Shown piece by piece: positions 8,033 to 13,610 of a DNA stretch of 13,610 bases (position 1 is the first letter of the stretch; the number at the start of each line of letters is the position of its first letter). The position numbers and the translations under genes are program-made. Source of the stretch: Alphaproteobacteria bacterium UBA1303 (GTDB lineage: Bacteria > Pseudomonadota > Alphaproteobacteria > Micropepsales > Micropepsaceae); contig DBTZ01000031.1 in assembly GCA_002307315.1 (NCBI GenBank), forward strand, positions 32,867 to 46,476, in the 5' to 3' direction. The notes under the pieces are model-generated. The model was not told the origin of the DNA. It searched no databases and worked only from the letters and a program-made list of their open reading frames with translations.

Positions 8033-9627
8033 CAGGAATTCTCCGCACTGTCGGTTTTGGCTCGCATCGGCACGCCGAGCAAGGGCGCAATGCGCGAAAC
8101 GATCTGTCCGGCGAGCGGCGCGGCGGTATAGCCGGCGAGCGCAAAACCGAGGGTTTTGGCATTGCCGTGCGGCTCATCCAGCAGCACAAAGACCAGATAG
8201 CGGGGGCGGTCGATCGGAAATACGGCACAGAACGAGGTAATCAGCTTGTGTTCCTGGTAACCGTATTTTCCCGATTTTTCCGCCGAGCCGGTCTTGCCGC
8301 CGACGCCGTATTGAGGCACGTCGGCCTTCTTCCCGGTGCCATTGGTGACGACATAGCGCAAAAGCTGGCGCATAGTTTCGCTGGTCCGAGGCGAGATCAC
8401 CCGCGCGCCGCGCGCATCCTTCCCGCGCTTGAGAAAGGTGGGCGCGACTTTTCGTCCACCGTTGACAATCGAGGCGGCGGCGGCGGCAAAGGCAAGCGGA
8501 CTGACGGAAATGCCGTGACCATAGGCAATGGTGGCGTTTTCCACCGCGCCCCAATATTTCGGATAGAGCGGCCGAGCCACTTCCGGCAGTTCGCTTTTTG
8601 CCGGCATCAACAGACCGAGGCGGGACAAAAACGCCTGCTGGCGCGCCGGCCCGCCGCGCATGGCGATCTGGGCGGTGCCGATGTTGGAGGATTGTGCCAG
8701 TACATCGCGTGCGGCAAGTGTGGCCGGCATTTTTTCGGCTTCGCGGATAGTGTATTTACCGAGTTTGAATCCGTCACCGATTGTCAAGTGTTCGTCGAGA
8801 TCGACGGTTCCGTCCTCGATCGCCTGAGCGAAGGCAAAAATCTTAAACACCGACCCCAACTCGTAAACGTTCTGGGTCATGATGTTGCGCATTGCCTCGT
8901 TGGAGGCGGAACGGCGGTCGTTGGGATCGAAATTGGGCAGTGACACCAACCCGAGAATTTCGCCGGTTTCAATATCCATTACTAAACCGCCGGCGGCGCG
9001 AGCGCGGTATTCCGTCATCGCCGCCGACATCGTTCGTGCCAGCGCAAACTCGACACGCATATCGAGCGATGTGACGAGACGTTCGCCGGGTTTGCGTCCG
9101 CTGAGCTGCCCGTTCAGCCCCATCTCCAACCCGGAAAGGCCGTTGCCGTCGACATCGGTAACGCCAATGACCTGCGCCGCCATCGGTCCGTCTGGATAAC
9201 TGCGTTTTCCCGTAGTTTCGAATTCGAGGCCGAGCAGGCCGAGCTTTTCGATCGCCGCACGCTGCTCCGGCGCTAAACGGCGTGCCGCCAATACGTAAGG
9301 ATGCCGGCCGACAAAAATCGCGTCAAGCCGTCCACTGTCGCTACCCGCGATCCGGGCAATGGCACGCGCCGCATTTTGCTTATCGGTGAACATATGCGGA
9401 CGAGCATAAAGATCGTAGACCGGCAGATCGCGCGCCATCAGTTCGCCGTTACGATCGACGATGTCGGCCCGCGAAGACGGGTCGACATTGCCGAGCTTGG
9501 CGGTTACCGCGGCGGCGGGAAACAGCGTCACCTGCGCAAGGCGGACGCCAACCAGCAAGAAGGCGACCGCACACAGCGCCGCGCCGATGACGATCCGTCG
9601 TTGCTGAACGGAGGGCATGGCGCTCAT
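8032..9627 (-). CDS. ftsI: Septal peptidoglycan transpeptidase FtsI (class B penicillin-binding protein, PBP3-type)
   Basis: Inner-membrane, periplasm-facing D,D-transpeptidase that crosslinks septal peptidoglycan made by FtsW. It has 531 residues: a short cytoplasmic tail, one transmembrane segment (about 12-31), a dimerisation (pedestal) domain starting near IVDRNGELMARD (56-67), and the transpeptidase domain. Active-site motifs: S259-V-F-K (acyl-serine Ser259), S313-S-N, and K445-T-G-S-A. The last usually reads KTGTA, a mild change. No PASTA repeats are present. The ATG at 9627 lies 6 bp after the ftsL stop. A second in-frame ATG three codons downstream also fits, and neither has a strong Shine-Dalgarno, so the exact start is uncertain by 3 residues. 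The stop overlaps the murE ATG by one base. Confidence 0.97.
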   Translation of the reverse strand: MSAMPSVQQRRIVIGAALCAVAFLLVGVRLAQVTLFPAAAVTAKLGNVDPSSRADIVDRNGELMARDLPVYDLYARPHMFTDKQNAARAIARIAGSDSGRLDAIFVGRHPYVLAARRLAPEQRAAIEKLGLLGLEFETTGKRSYPDGPMAAQVIGVTDVDGNGLSGLEMGLNGQLSGRKPGERLVTSLDMRVEFALARTMSAAMTEYRARAAGGLVMDIETGEILGLVSLPNFDPNDRRSASNEAMRNIMTQNVYELGSVFKIFAFAQAIEDGTVDLDEHLTIGDGFKLGKYTIREAEKMPATLAARDVLAQSSNIGTAQIAMRGGPARQQAFLSRLGLLMPAKSELPEVARPLYPKYWGAVENATIAYGHGISVSPLAFAAAAASIVNGGRKVAPTFLKRGKDARGARVISPRTSETMRQLLRYVVTNGTGKKADVPQYGVGGKTGSAEKSGKYGYQEHKLITSFCAVFPIDRPRYLVFVLLDEPHGNAKTLGFALAGYTAAPLAGQIVSRIAPLLGVPMRAKTDSAENS

Positions 9628-9633
9628 CGGCGG

Positions 9634-10011
9634 TTACATCCCCAGGCGGGCGGCGATTTTCACCACCATCGGCGCACCCGTATGCCCGGCAGGGTCTGCC
9701 GGCGCGGCGATGGATTGAACCTGCGCGTCGCGCGCCGGTTTGCGCGGCAGCAGCGTCAGCGAAGCAAGCTGGACGGTCGAAGTATCGCTCATGCCGAGCG
9801 AAGCCTCGGCCAATTCCTGAATACGGTCGGGCCGAGCGAGGTGCTCGTAGCGCGCCTGCTGCAACGCGGCTTTGGCCTGTTCTTCCTCTATCTGCCGTTC
9901 CACCGTCGTCAGTTCGACGCCCGTTACCCGGGTGCGTTCGGAAATCTGATACAGCGCAAGAATCGAAACGCTTAAAAGCGTCATGCAGAAGAAATTGAGG
10001 ATGCGGACCAT
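9634..10011 (-). CDS. ftsL: Cell division protein FtsL (alphaproteobacterial type)
   Basis: Small bitopic divisome protein that, with FtsB and FtsQ in known systems, activates FtsWI. It is 125 residues from the ATG at 10011: three cytoplasmic residues, one transmembrane helix (about 4-21), then a Glu/Gln-rich coiled coil (about 26-56), and the conserved ARPDRIQELAEASLGM segment (59-74). After that comes a low-complexity Ala/Pro tail. An upstream GTG at 10029 overlaps the rsmH stop and would add six residues, but it lacks a Shine-Dalgarno. The ATG has GGGGAG 8 nt upstream and puts the membrane helix at the extreme N-terminus. Sequence conservation of FtsL is low, so the call rests on topology, the PDRI/LGM motif, and the position between rsmH and ftsI. 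Confidence 0.93.
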   Translation of the reverse strand: MVRILNFFCMTLLSVSILALYQISERTRVTGVELTTVERQIEEEQAKAALQQARYEHLARPDRIQELAEASLGMSDTSTVQLASLTLLPRKPARDAQVQSIAAPADPAGHTGAPMVVKIAARLGM

Positions 10012-10019
10012 GACCTTAG

Positions 10020-10025
10020 CTCCCC
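10020..10025 (-). promoter_or_regulatory. Ribosome binding site deciding the ftsL start
   Basis: The minus strand reads GGGGAG, ending 8 nt before the ATG at 10011, and it overlaps the last codons and stop of rsmH. No comparable purine run precedes the alternative GTG at 10029, so the ATG is preferred. Confidence 0.6.
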
Positions 10026-10946
10026 TCACGCCGCCAATCGCTCGGCCGCCCGCAATTTTGCGGAACGGGCGCGCGGATTGACGGAAAGCTCGGCTTCGCC
10101 CGGCGTCGACGCCTGACGGTTCAGCAAGCGGAATTGCGGTCGTGCCGCCGGCGCATCGGGCGCATGCCGCGAGGCGCGCGGGGCGGTATCGCAGTGAGAA
10201 GACAGAAACCGCTTGACGATACGATCCTCCAGCGAATGGAAAGACACCACCGCAAGGCGGCCGCCCGGCGCAAGTACGCCGCTCGCCGCCGAAAGCGCAC
10301 GCGTCAGTTCGCCCAGCTCGTCGTTCACGTAAATGCGCAAGGCTTGGAAGGTACGGGTCGCCGGATGGATGGCTTTCGCCTTGGCCTTCGGCCCCAGCAC
10401 GTCGGCAACCAGCACGGCGAGTTGAAGCGTGCGCGTGATCGGTCGCGCCTTCACAATGGCGCGGGCAATGCGGCGGGCTTCGCGTTCCTCGCCGTATTCG
10501 GCAATGATCGAGGCCAGAGTTCTTTCGTCGGCGGTGTTGACGAAATCGGCAGCGCTTTGCCCGTCTTTACTCATGCGCATGTCGAGCGGCCCGTCGGCGC
10601 GAAAGGAAAACCCGCGTTCCGGCTCGTCGAACTGAAACGAAGAGACGCCGAGATCGAGCACCACGCCGGTTACCTTATCCCCGCCCTGCGCCGCGAGGAT
10701 TTCGTCCATCCGCGAGAAATCTCCGCGCACTGGGATCAGCCGACCGGGAAATTGCTCGGCCAGAACTTTACCGCGCGCGACGGCATCGGGGTCGCGATCG
10801 ATGCCGAGCACCGAGCAATCGGCCGCCTCAAGAATGGCTTTGGTGTAGCCGCCGCCGCCGAGGGTGCCGTCGATGTAGCGCCCGCCGTCGCAAGGCTTGA
10901 GCGCTTCCAGCACTTCGTGGAGCATTACCGGCAGATGACCGCTCAT
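10026..10946 (-). CDS. rsmH: 16S rRNA (cytosine1402-N4)-methyltransferase RsmH (MraW)
   Basis: SAM-dependent methyltransferase acting on C1402 of 16S rRNA in the ribosomal P site. It has 306 residues, normal for the family. Seen: the N-terminal HLPVMLHEVLEAL, the SAM-binding glycine loop DGTLGGGGYT (26-35), GIDRD (48-52), LDLGVSSFQFD (97-107), RGFSFRADGPLDMRM, HPATRTFQALRIYVNDE, SFHSLEDRIVKRF (235-247), and the C-terminal NPRARSAKLRAAE. The ATG at 10946 overlaps the mraZ stop (ATGA), with GGAGG at 10953-10957, 6 nt upstream. The stop is followed by ftsL. It is the usual second gene of dcw clusters, and nothing looks degraded. Confidence 0.97.
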   Translation of the reverse strand: MSGHLPVMLHEVLEALKPCDGGRYIDGTLGGGGYTKAILEAADCSVLGIDRDPDAVARGKVLAEQFPGRLIPVRGDFSRMDEILAAQGGDKVTGVVLDLGVSSFQFDEPERGFSFRADGPLDMRMSKDGQSAADFVNTADERTLASIIAEYGEEREARRIARAIVKARPITRTLQLAVLVADVLGPKAKAKAIHPATRTFQALRIYVNDELGELTRALSAASGVLAPGGRLAVVSFHSLEDRIVKRFLSSHCDTAPRASRHAPDAPAARPQFRLLNRQASTPGEAELSVNPRARSAKLRAAERLAA

Positions 10947-11395
10947 ACCGAGCCTCCGCCCGTAGCCGGTGCCGGTTCTTCTTCAAGCGCTTCGGCCAGG
11001 AACGCTTCGAAGCGCGAGGGCTCCCAAATCTGAAATTTGCCGAAAGCACCCACAATCGCCGCCTTATCCGCAAGATGGGCATGGGCAATGAGGGCGTCGG
11101 GCAGACGGATGCGGCCGTTTTCGTCGAACGGCAGGCAATGCGTACGTATCGCCATCCGAGCGGCGCGACGGTCGTATTCCTTGGAAAAGGGATCAAGCCC
11201 ATCCAGCTTGGCTTTTTCGCGATCGAGCACATCGTCGCCGAAACATTCCAGCATCTCGCCGCGATTGGACGGGCAAACGTACACGCCGTCGGTGTGCATG
11301 GCCGCCAGCAACTGCCGATAGGGCGCCGGCACGCACACCCGCCCTTTTGAGTCGAGCGTGACCGTATAGGTCGATATGAACGACTTGGCCGGCAT
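10943..11395 (-). CDS. mraZ: Transcriptional regulator MraZ
   Basis: DNA-binding protein of the AbrB/MraZ swapped-hairpin fold. In other bacteria it forms ring oligomers, binds repeats at the mra promoter, and usually represses its own cluster. It has 150 residues with the two expected half-domains, marked by DSKGR (15-19) and DENGR (91-95), each followed by a V/I-x-x-P stretch. The last ~15 residues (Glu-, Pro- and Gly-rich) look like a disordered tail. The ATG at 11395 is the only start that gives the family N-terminus. The nearest purine run, AGGGGG, is about 13 nt away, which is long and suggests modest translation. It is the first gene of the dcw run, and TGGGA repeats in its promoter are the likely autoregulatory target. 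Confidence 0.96.
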   Translation of the reverse strand: MPAKSFISTYTVTLDSKGRVCVPAPYRQLLAAMHTDGVYVCPSNRGEMLECFGDDVLDREKAKLDGLDPFSKEYDRRAARMAIRTHCLPFDENGRIRLPDALIAHAHLADKAAIVGAFGKFQIWEPSRFEAFLAEALEEEPAPATGGGSV

Positions 11396-11434
11396 GAATA
11401 AAACGCTACCCCCTGCCCCGACGAACCGGGCGAC

Positions 11435-11451
11435 GAGGCCAAATTGGCCTC
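11435..11451 (-). other. Leader hairpin or palindrome upstream of mraZ
   Basis: An exact inverted repeat of 8 bp arms around a single base (GAGGCCAA and TTGGCCTC) lies within the presumed 5' leader of the dcw transcript, about 40 nt before the mraZ start. As RNA it would close as a 6-7 bp hairpin. A weaker CCCG/CGGG pair follows at about 11416-11429. It could instead be a protein-binding palindrome. It lacks a following T-run, so it is not an intrinsic terminator. Confidence 0.45.
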
Positions 11452-11467
11452 ACCTAACCCAACTTCA

Positions 11468-11494
11468 TGGGATTTTATGGGATAGCATGTCCCA
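11468..11494. promoter_or_regulatory. Candidate MraZ operator (TGGGA repeats)
   Basis: On the + strand TGGGA occurs at 11468-11472 and 11478-11482, exactly 10 bp apart (5-nt spacer). An inverted copy TCCCA lies at 11490-11494. The TGGGN-N5-TGGGN arrangement is the known proteobacterial MraZ target. It overlaps the -10 element and the probable transcription start, a position suited to repression. Only two direct copies are seen and the third is inverted, so the assignment is tentative. Confidence 0.55.
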
Positions 11495-11508
11495 GATAAG
11501 GGAGTCAA
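11479..11508 (-). promoter_or_regulatory. Probable main promoter of the dcw operon
   Basis: Reading the minus strand, TTGACT (-35, 11508-11503) is followed after 17-18 nt by CTATCC/TATCCC. The stretch GCTATCCC (11486-11479) resembles the GCTANAWC -10 form described for the Caulobacter housekeeping sigma factor. Transcription would begin near 11472, giving a leader of about 75 nt. A second TTGACTC lies 14 bp further upstream (11522-11516) with a poorer -10 (TTATCT, 11499-11494), so two overlapping promoters are possible. Confidence 0.6.
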
Positions 11509-11590
11509 TTACAGAGAGTCAAAAAGTCTAGGAATTTGAGTGGTTTGCATGATTTCTGGATTCTTGGCTAGGGGTAGCGTTGCGCGAGTC
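11502..11590. promoter_or_regulatory. Cluster of four GANTC (CcrM-type methylation) sites
   Basis: GANTC occurs at 11502-11506, 11516-11520, 11559-11563 and 11586-11590. The first two are embedded in the TTGACTC -35-like elements. A fifth (TGAGTCG, matching the reported GcrA preference yGAKTCG) lies inside mraZ at 11348-11354. By eye I count only about 18 other sites in the whole window, so the density here is far above background. In alphaproteobacteria GANTC is the target of the cell-cycle methyltransferase CcrM. Confidence 0.6.
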
Positions 11591-11612
11591 TAGGGCTTGT
11601 GCGCTTTGGAAC

Positions 11613-11646
11613 AAATCAAAAACAAAACACGGTCCGCAAATCGGAC
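11613..11646 (-). terminator. Weak candidate terminator after pit
   Basis: On the minus strand GTCCG-ATTTG-CGGAC (11646-11632) can form a 5-bp GC-rich stem, followed by the T-rich GTGTTTTGTTTTTG. The stem is short and the T-run starts a few bases late, so termination may be inefficient and some pit transcripts could read into mraZ. Confidence 0.35.
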
Positions 11647-11671
11647 GACGTTAGGAATATCGCAACTTTGG

Positions 11672-11686
11672 TTAAGATTGGCTTAA
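11672..11686. promoter_or_regulatory. CtrA-type binding site TTAA-N7-TTAA
   Basis: TTAA at 11672-11675 and 11683-11686 are separated by exactly 7 nt. On the minus strand the site reads TTAA-N7-TTAAC, then CAA, matching the Caulobacter CtrA consensus TTAA-N7-TTAAC and close to the TTAACCAT half-site used in Rhizobiales. It lies 31 bp past the pit stop and about 165 bp upstream of the mraZ -35. That is far for direct control of that promoter, so the target promoter is uncertain. Confidence 0.5.
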
Positions 11687-11716
11687 TGCGGTCTTCAGAC
11701 TACACCGGCACAACGC

Positions 11717-12712
11717 TCACACCGCCCCGTACAGCCAATAAAAGAACGCGCCGATCAATCCGGCAGCGGGCATAGTGACGAACCATGCCACCACGATGTC
11801 CTTGGCGACGTTCCAGCGTACCGCAGATTCGCGTTTTGCCGCCCCCACGCCGACGATGGCGCCGGTAATGGTGTGGGTGGTGGAGACCGGCACGCCCAAC
11901 GAAGTAGCCAGGAATAGCGTGATGGAACCGGCGGTTTCGGCACACACGCCCTGGAACGGCGTCAACCGGGTGATACGCGAGCCCATGGTGCGCACGATCC
12001 GCCAGCCGCCGAACAAGGTGCCGAGCGCCATCGCCGTCTGACAGCTTAAAATAACCCATAACGGCACGTGGAATTCGCCTTCAAGCGCGCCGTGAGCGAT
12101 CAGCAGCGCGGTGACGATGCCCATGGTCTTCTGGGCGTCGTTGCCGCCGTGGCCGAGCGAATAGGCCGAGGCGGAGAAAAACTGCACATGGCGGAAGATA
12201 TTGTCCACTTTGCCCGGCGGCACATGGCGCTTGAACAAAAACCACGAAACCATCAGCACCAGCAGCAGCGCCAGCACCATGCCGAGACCGGGCGAAAGAA
12301 AGATCGCGCCGATGGTCTTGCCCAGCCCCGACCACTCGATCACCCCCCAGCCGGCGTGGGTGACACCGGCCCCCACCAACCCGCCGATCAGGGCATGCGA
12401 GGACGACGAGGGAATACCAGCCAGCCAAGTGATGATGTTCCAGGAAATCGCCCCCATCAGCGCGCCAAAAATCACCTGATCGGTGATGACGCTGGGGGTG
12501 ACGATACCGGTGCCGATGGTACGCGCCACATGCAGGCCGAACACCAAAAAAGCGACGAAATTGAAGAACGCCGCCCAAAACACCGCCCAGCGCGGCGCCA
12601 GTACCCGGGTCGATACGATGGTAGCGATGGAATTGGCCGCATCGTGCAGGCCATTAAGGAAGTCAAAGACCAGCGCAACGGCGACAAGGAAAATCAGTAG
12701 CGGGGCGACCAT
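11717..12712 (-). CDS. pit: Inorganic phosphate transporter, Pit (PHO4/PiT) family
   Basis: Inner-membrane, ion-coupled low-affinity phosphate (metal-phosphate) permease. It has 331 residues and about ten hydrophobic helices. The two inverted halves of the family are both visible. Half one has FDFLNGLHDAANSIAT (16-31) and GIPSSSSHALIGG (99-111). Half two has GGNDAQKTMGI (189-199) and GVPVSTTHTITGAI (273-286). It is shorter than E. coli PitA (499), fitting the compact type that usually pairs with a DUF47 protein. The ATG at 12712 lies 12 bp after the DUF47 stop, with only a weak GAAG/GGG purine stretch between, so translation is probably coupled. The stop is followed by the dcw control region. 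No lesions are seen. Confidence 0.94.
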   Translation of the reverse strand: MVAPLLIFLVAVALVFDFLNGLHDAANSIATIVSTRVLAPRWAVFWAAFFNFVAFLVFGLHVARTIGTGIVTPSVITDQVIFGALMGAISWNIITWLAGIPSSSSHALIGGLVGAGVTHAGWGVIEWSGLGKTIGAIFLSPGLGMVLALLLVLMVSWFLFKRHVPPGKVDNIFRHVQFFSASAYSLGHGGNDAQKTMGIVTALLIAHGALEGEFHVPLWVILSCQTAMALGTLFGGWRIVRTMGSRITRLTPFQGVCAETAGSITLFLATSLGVPVSTTHTITGAIVGVGAAKRESAVRWNVAKDIVVAWFVTMPAAGLIGAFFYWLYGAV

Positions 12713-12724
12713 CGAATCTTCGCC

Positions 12725-13369
12725 CTAACCCAGTTCGATGACGATGGCACTGATGCTGTTGGCCACATCCTCAAAGCGGTCCATGACCTTTTCCAGATGG
12801 TCGAAGATTTCGGCGCCGACGATGTATTCCATGGCATTACCGCCGCGATGCTTGAGAAACAGCGCCTTGATGCCTTGATTGTGGATTTCGTCGGCGGATT
12901 CCTCCAATTTGATGATCGTTTCGGTCACCGCGTTCACCCTGGCCGCCTGCTTGCGCAAGTCACCCAGCAGCGCCACCGCCTCGACGGTGTGCTTGGCAGT
13001 CTCGACGATCACCTCGCTGATAGCCGCCATCTGCGGCTCGAAGCTGGCAACCTCGAACAGGGAGATCGCCTTGCAGGTCTTCTTCATCTGGTCGATCGAA
13101 TCGTCGAGCGTCAGGATCAGATCCTTGATGTCGGCGCGATCGAACGGGGTGATGAAGCTGCGCCGGGTCAGTTTGAGCACTTCGCGGGTGACGGCATCGG
13201 CGTCGTTCTCGAAGTCCATCACCTTGCGACAGCCGTCAAGCACCGCCAGGCGCCCGCTCAACATCGCCTCCAACGCGTCGGCGCCCTCGGCGATAATCGC
13301 GGCATGACGGTTGAAGTGATCGAAAAACCGCTCTTCCTGCGGCATCAGAATCTGAAACCAACCGAGCAT
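12725..13369 (-). CDS. PhoU-like DUF47 family protein (phosphate transport regulator)
   Basis: Helical cytoplasmic protein of the PhoU/DUF47 family. Members are usually encoded next to a Pit permease and thought to modulate it, though the mechanism is not settled. It is 214 residues from the ATG at 13369, the usual length, starting MLGWFQ-LMPQEERFFDHF. Acidic E/DxxxD-type clusters like the PhoU metal-binding motifs are visible: ENDAD (54-58), FDRADIKDLI (76-85), LDDSID (88-93), LEESADEIH (155-163), and DRFEDVANSI near the C-terminus (197-206). The frame stays open 46 codons upstream, but that part runs through the terminator hairpin and lacks family character. AGGAG at 13376-13380, spaced 6 nt, supports the shorter start. 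I see no convincing promoter in the 120 bp upstream. Confidence 0.92.
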   Translation of the reverse strand: MLGWFQILMPQEERFFDHFNRHAAIIAEGADALEAMLSGRLAVLDGCRKVMDFENDADAVTREVLKLTRRSFITPFDRADIKDLILTLDDSIDQMKKTCKAISLFEVASFEPQMAAISEVIVETAKHTVEAVALLGDLRKQAARVNAVTETIIKLEESADEIHNQGIKALFLKHRGGNAMEYIVGAEIFDHLEKVMDRFEDVANSISAIVIELG

Positions 13370-13375
13370 GCGAGG

Positions 13376-13380
13376 CTCCT
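13376..13380 (-). promoter_or_regulatory. Ribosome binding site deciding the DUF47 gene start
   Basis: The minus strand reads AGGAG with 6 nt before the ATG at 13369. It identifies this ATG rather than the longer open frame that begins near 13507. Confidence 0.7.
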
Positions 13381-13485
13381 GTCCCGTAACGAATCTGTCA
13401 CATCGACCACGGATGTCCTTGCCAGAAGCCCCTTGCCCGGTCCACCTTAAAATTGACCGTTGGCGCGCGTACGCACAACCTTCAC

Positions 13486-13517
13486 AAGAAAAGGGCGCCG
13501 TTGGCACGGCGCCCTTT
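13486..13517 (-). terminator. Intrinsic terminator of the upstream gene
   Basis: A perfect 11-bp inverted repeat (arms 13490-13500 and 13507-13517, 6-nt loop) with a GGCGCC core is followed on the minus strand by TTTTCTT. It lies about 37 bp past the stop at 13554 and separates that gene from the DUF47-pit unit. Confidence 0.85.
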
Positions 13518-13531
13518 CCCTTACTTGAAAT

Positions 13532-13560
13532 CGCTTAGCCTCGGGAGGGGGCCCTAAGCG
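13532..13560 (-). other. Stem-loop over the stop codon of the upstream gene
   Basis: Inverted repeat CGCTTAG (13532-13538) and CTAAGCG (13554-13560) with a 15-nt spacer that can itself pair (CCTC/GAGG). It contains the TAG stop at 13556-13554 and precedes the terminator hairpin, so the transcript end may fold as two consecutive hairpins. Confidence 0.4.
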
Positions 13561-13610
13561 GCTTCAAGAGCTTGCGGCAGCGCCGCCGCCTCGGCTTTGG
13601 TCAGCAGCTT
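13554..13610 (-). CDS. Unrecognised protein, last 18 codons (5' end outside window)
   Basis: The minus strand reads in frame KLLTKAEAAALPQALEAA and then TAG at 13556-13554. The alanine-rich, helix-favouring tail is not enough to assign a family. A coding interpretation is supported by the hairpin and strong intrinsic terminator that follow directly. It is a separate transcription unit from DUF47-pit. I cannot exclude that this is a chance open frame. Confidence 0.55.
   Translation of the reverse strand, partial: KLLTKAEAAALPQALEAA

Larger units (their letters stand above)
11396..11716. other. 320-bp control region between pit and mraZ
   Basis: This is the only gap above 300 bp in the window, and it is clearly richer in A+T than the genes. 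From the pit side to the mraZ side it holds a CtrA-type box (11672-11686), a weak candidate terminator (11613-11646), two copies of AGTCTAGG on the + strand (11525-11532 and 11587-11594, 62 bp apart), four GANTC sites (11502-11590), tandem TTGACTC elements, TGGGA repeats over the -10 region, and a transcript leader of about 75 nt with a hairpin. Short open frames here, such as a 14-codon one from 11549 on the + strand, lack a binding site and recognisable content, so I see no gene. Confidence 0.8.

Noticed and set aside
6572..8131. A 519-codon open frame on the + strand antisense to murE (and a 487-codon one antisense to murF at 5199-6662)
   Set aside because: Long antisense frames are expected in high-GC coding DNA. 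These encode low-complexity Arg/His/Gly-rich sequence with no recognisable domain, and the sense strand has complete conserved genes.
10012..10029. GTG start for ftsL overlapping the rsmH stop
   Set aside because: It has no Shine-Dalgarno, and the ATG at 10011 has GGGGAG at good spacing and gives the usual short cytoplasmic tail.
11549..11593. A 14-codon + strand open frame in the control region
   Set aside because: There is no ribosome binding site, it is very short, and it lies across the GANTC cluster and repeat elements.
13379..13400. Two CTGTC motifs upstream of the DUF47 gene resembling a Pho box
   Set aside because: They are 16 bp apart instead of 11, the first overlaps the ribosome binding site, and neither has the full CTGTCAT form.
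1..13610. Search for CRISPR arrays, insertion sequences, tRNA or rRNA genes, toxin-antitoxin or defence genes
   Set aside because: No direct-repeat arrays, transposase motifs, RNA gene signatures or accessory genes were seen. Apart from the one control region, the window is packed with core housekeeping genes.

Overview
The window is almost certainly a chromosomal segment of an alphaproteobacterium. The evidence is the gene order of the division and cell wall (dcw) cluster, the high-GC coding sequence, a perfect CtrA-type box, and GANTC sites clustered at the main promoter. Every convincing gene lies on the minus strand, so the biology reads from the right end to the left. I cannot name a genus from the sequence alone.

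Right end (13610 to 11717): the last codons of an unrecognised gene end at 13554, followed by two hairpins, the second a good intrinsic terminator. Next is a two-gene unit: a PhoU-like DUF47 protein and, 12 bp downstream, a Pit-family phosphate permease. This pairing is the common low-affinity phosphate uptake module.

Control region (11716 to 11396): about 320 bp without a gene, visibly richer in A+T than its surroundings. It holds a weak candidate pit terminator, a TTAA-N7-TTAAC CtrA-type box, and four GANTC (CcrM-type) sites within 89 bp. Two of those sites lie inside tandem TTGACTC -35-like elements. It also holds TGGGA repeats resembling an MraZ operator over the -10 region, and a leader hairpin upstream of mraZ.

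Main block (11395 to 1): an uninterrupted run in the order mraZ, rsmH, ftsL, ftsI, murE, murF, mraY, murD, ftsW, murG, murC, with murC cut by the window edge. All junctions overlap or are 14 bp or shorter, and I see no internal terminator, so the genes are probably co-transcribed and translationally coupled. MurC, MurD, MurE and MurF build UDP-MurNAc-pentapeptide in the cytoplasm. MraY and MurG turn it into lipid II. FtsW and FtsI polymerise and crosslink septal peptidoglycan, and FtsL belongs to the divisome core. MraZ is the cluster's own regulator and RsmH methylates 16S rRNA.

The gene content is ordinary and I see no new multi-gene system. The points worth a second look are the apparent cell-cycle control signals at the mraZ promoter and two substitutions in usually invariant motifs: HEQN replaced by SPDA in MurG, and GTHGK replaced by GTNGK in MurC.
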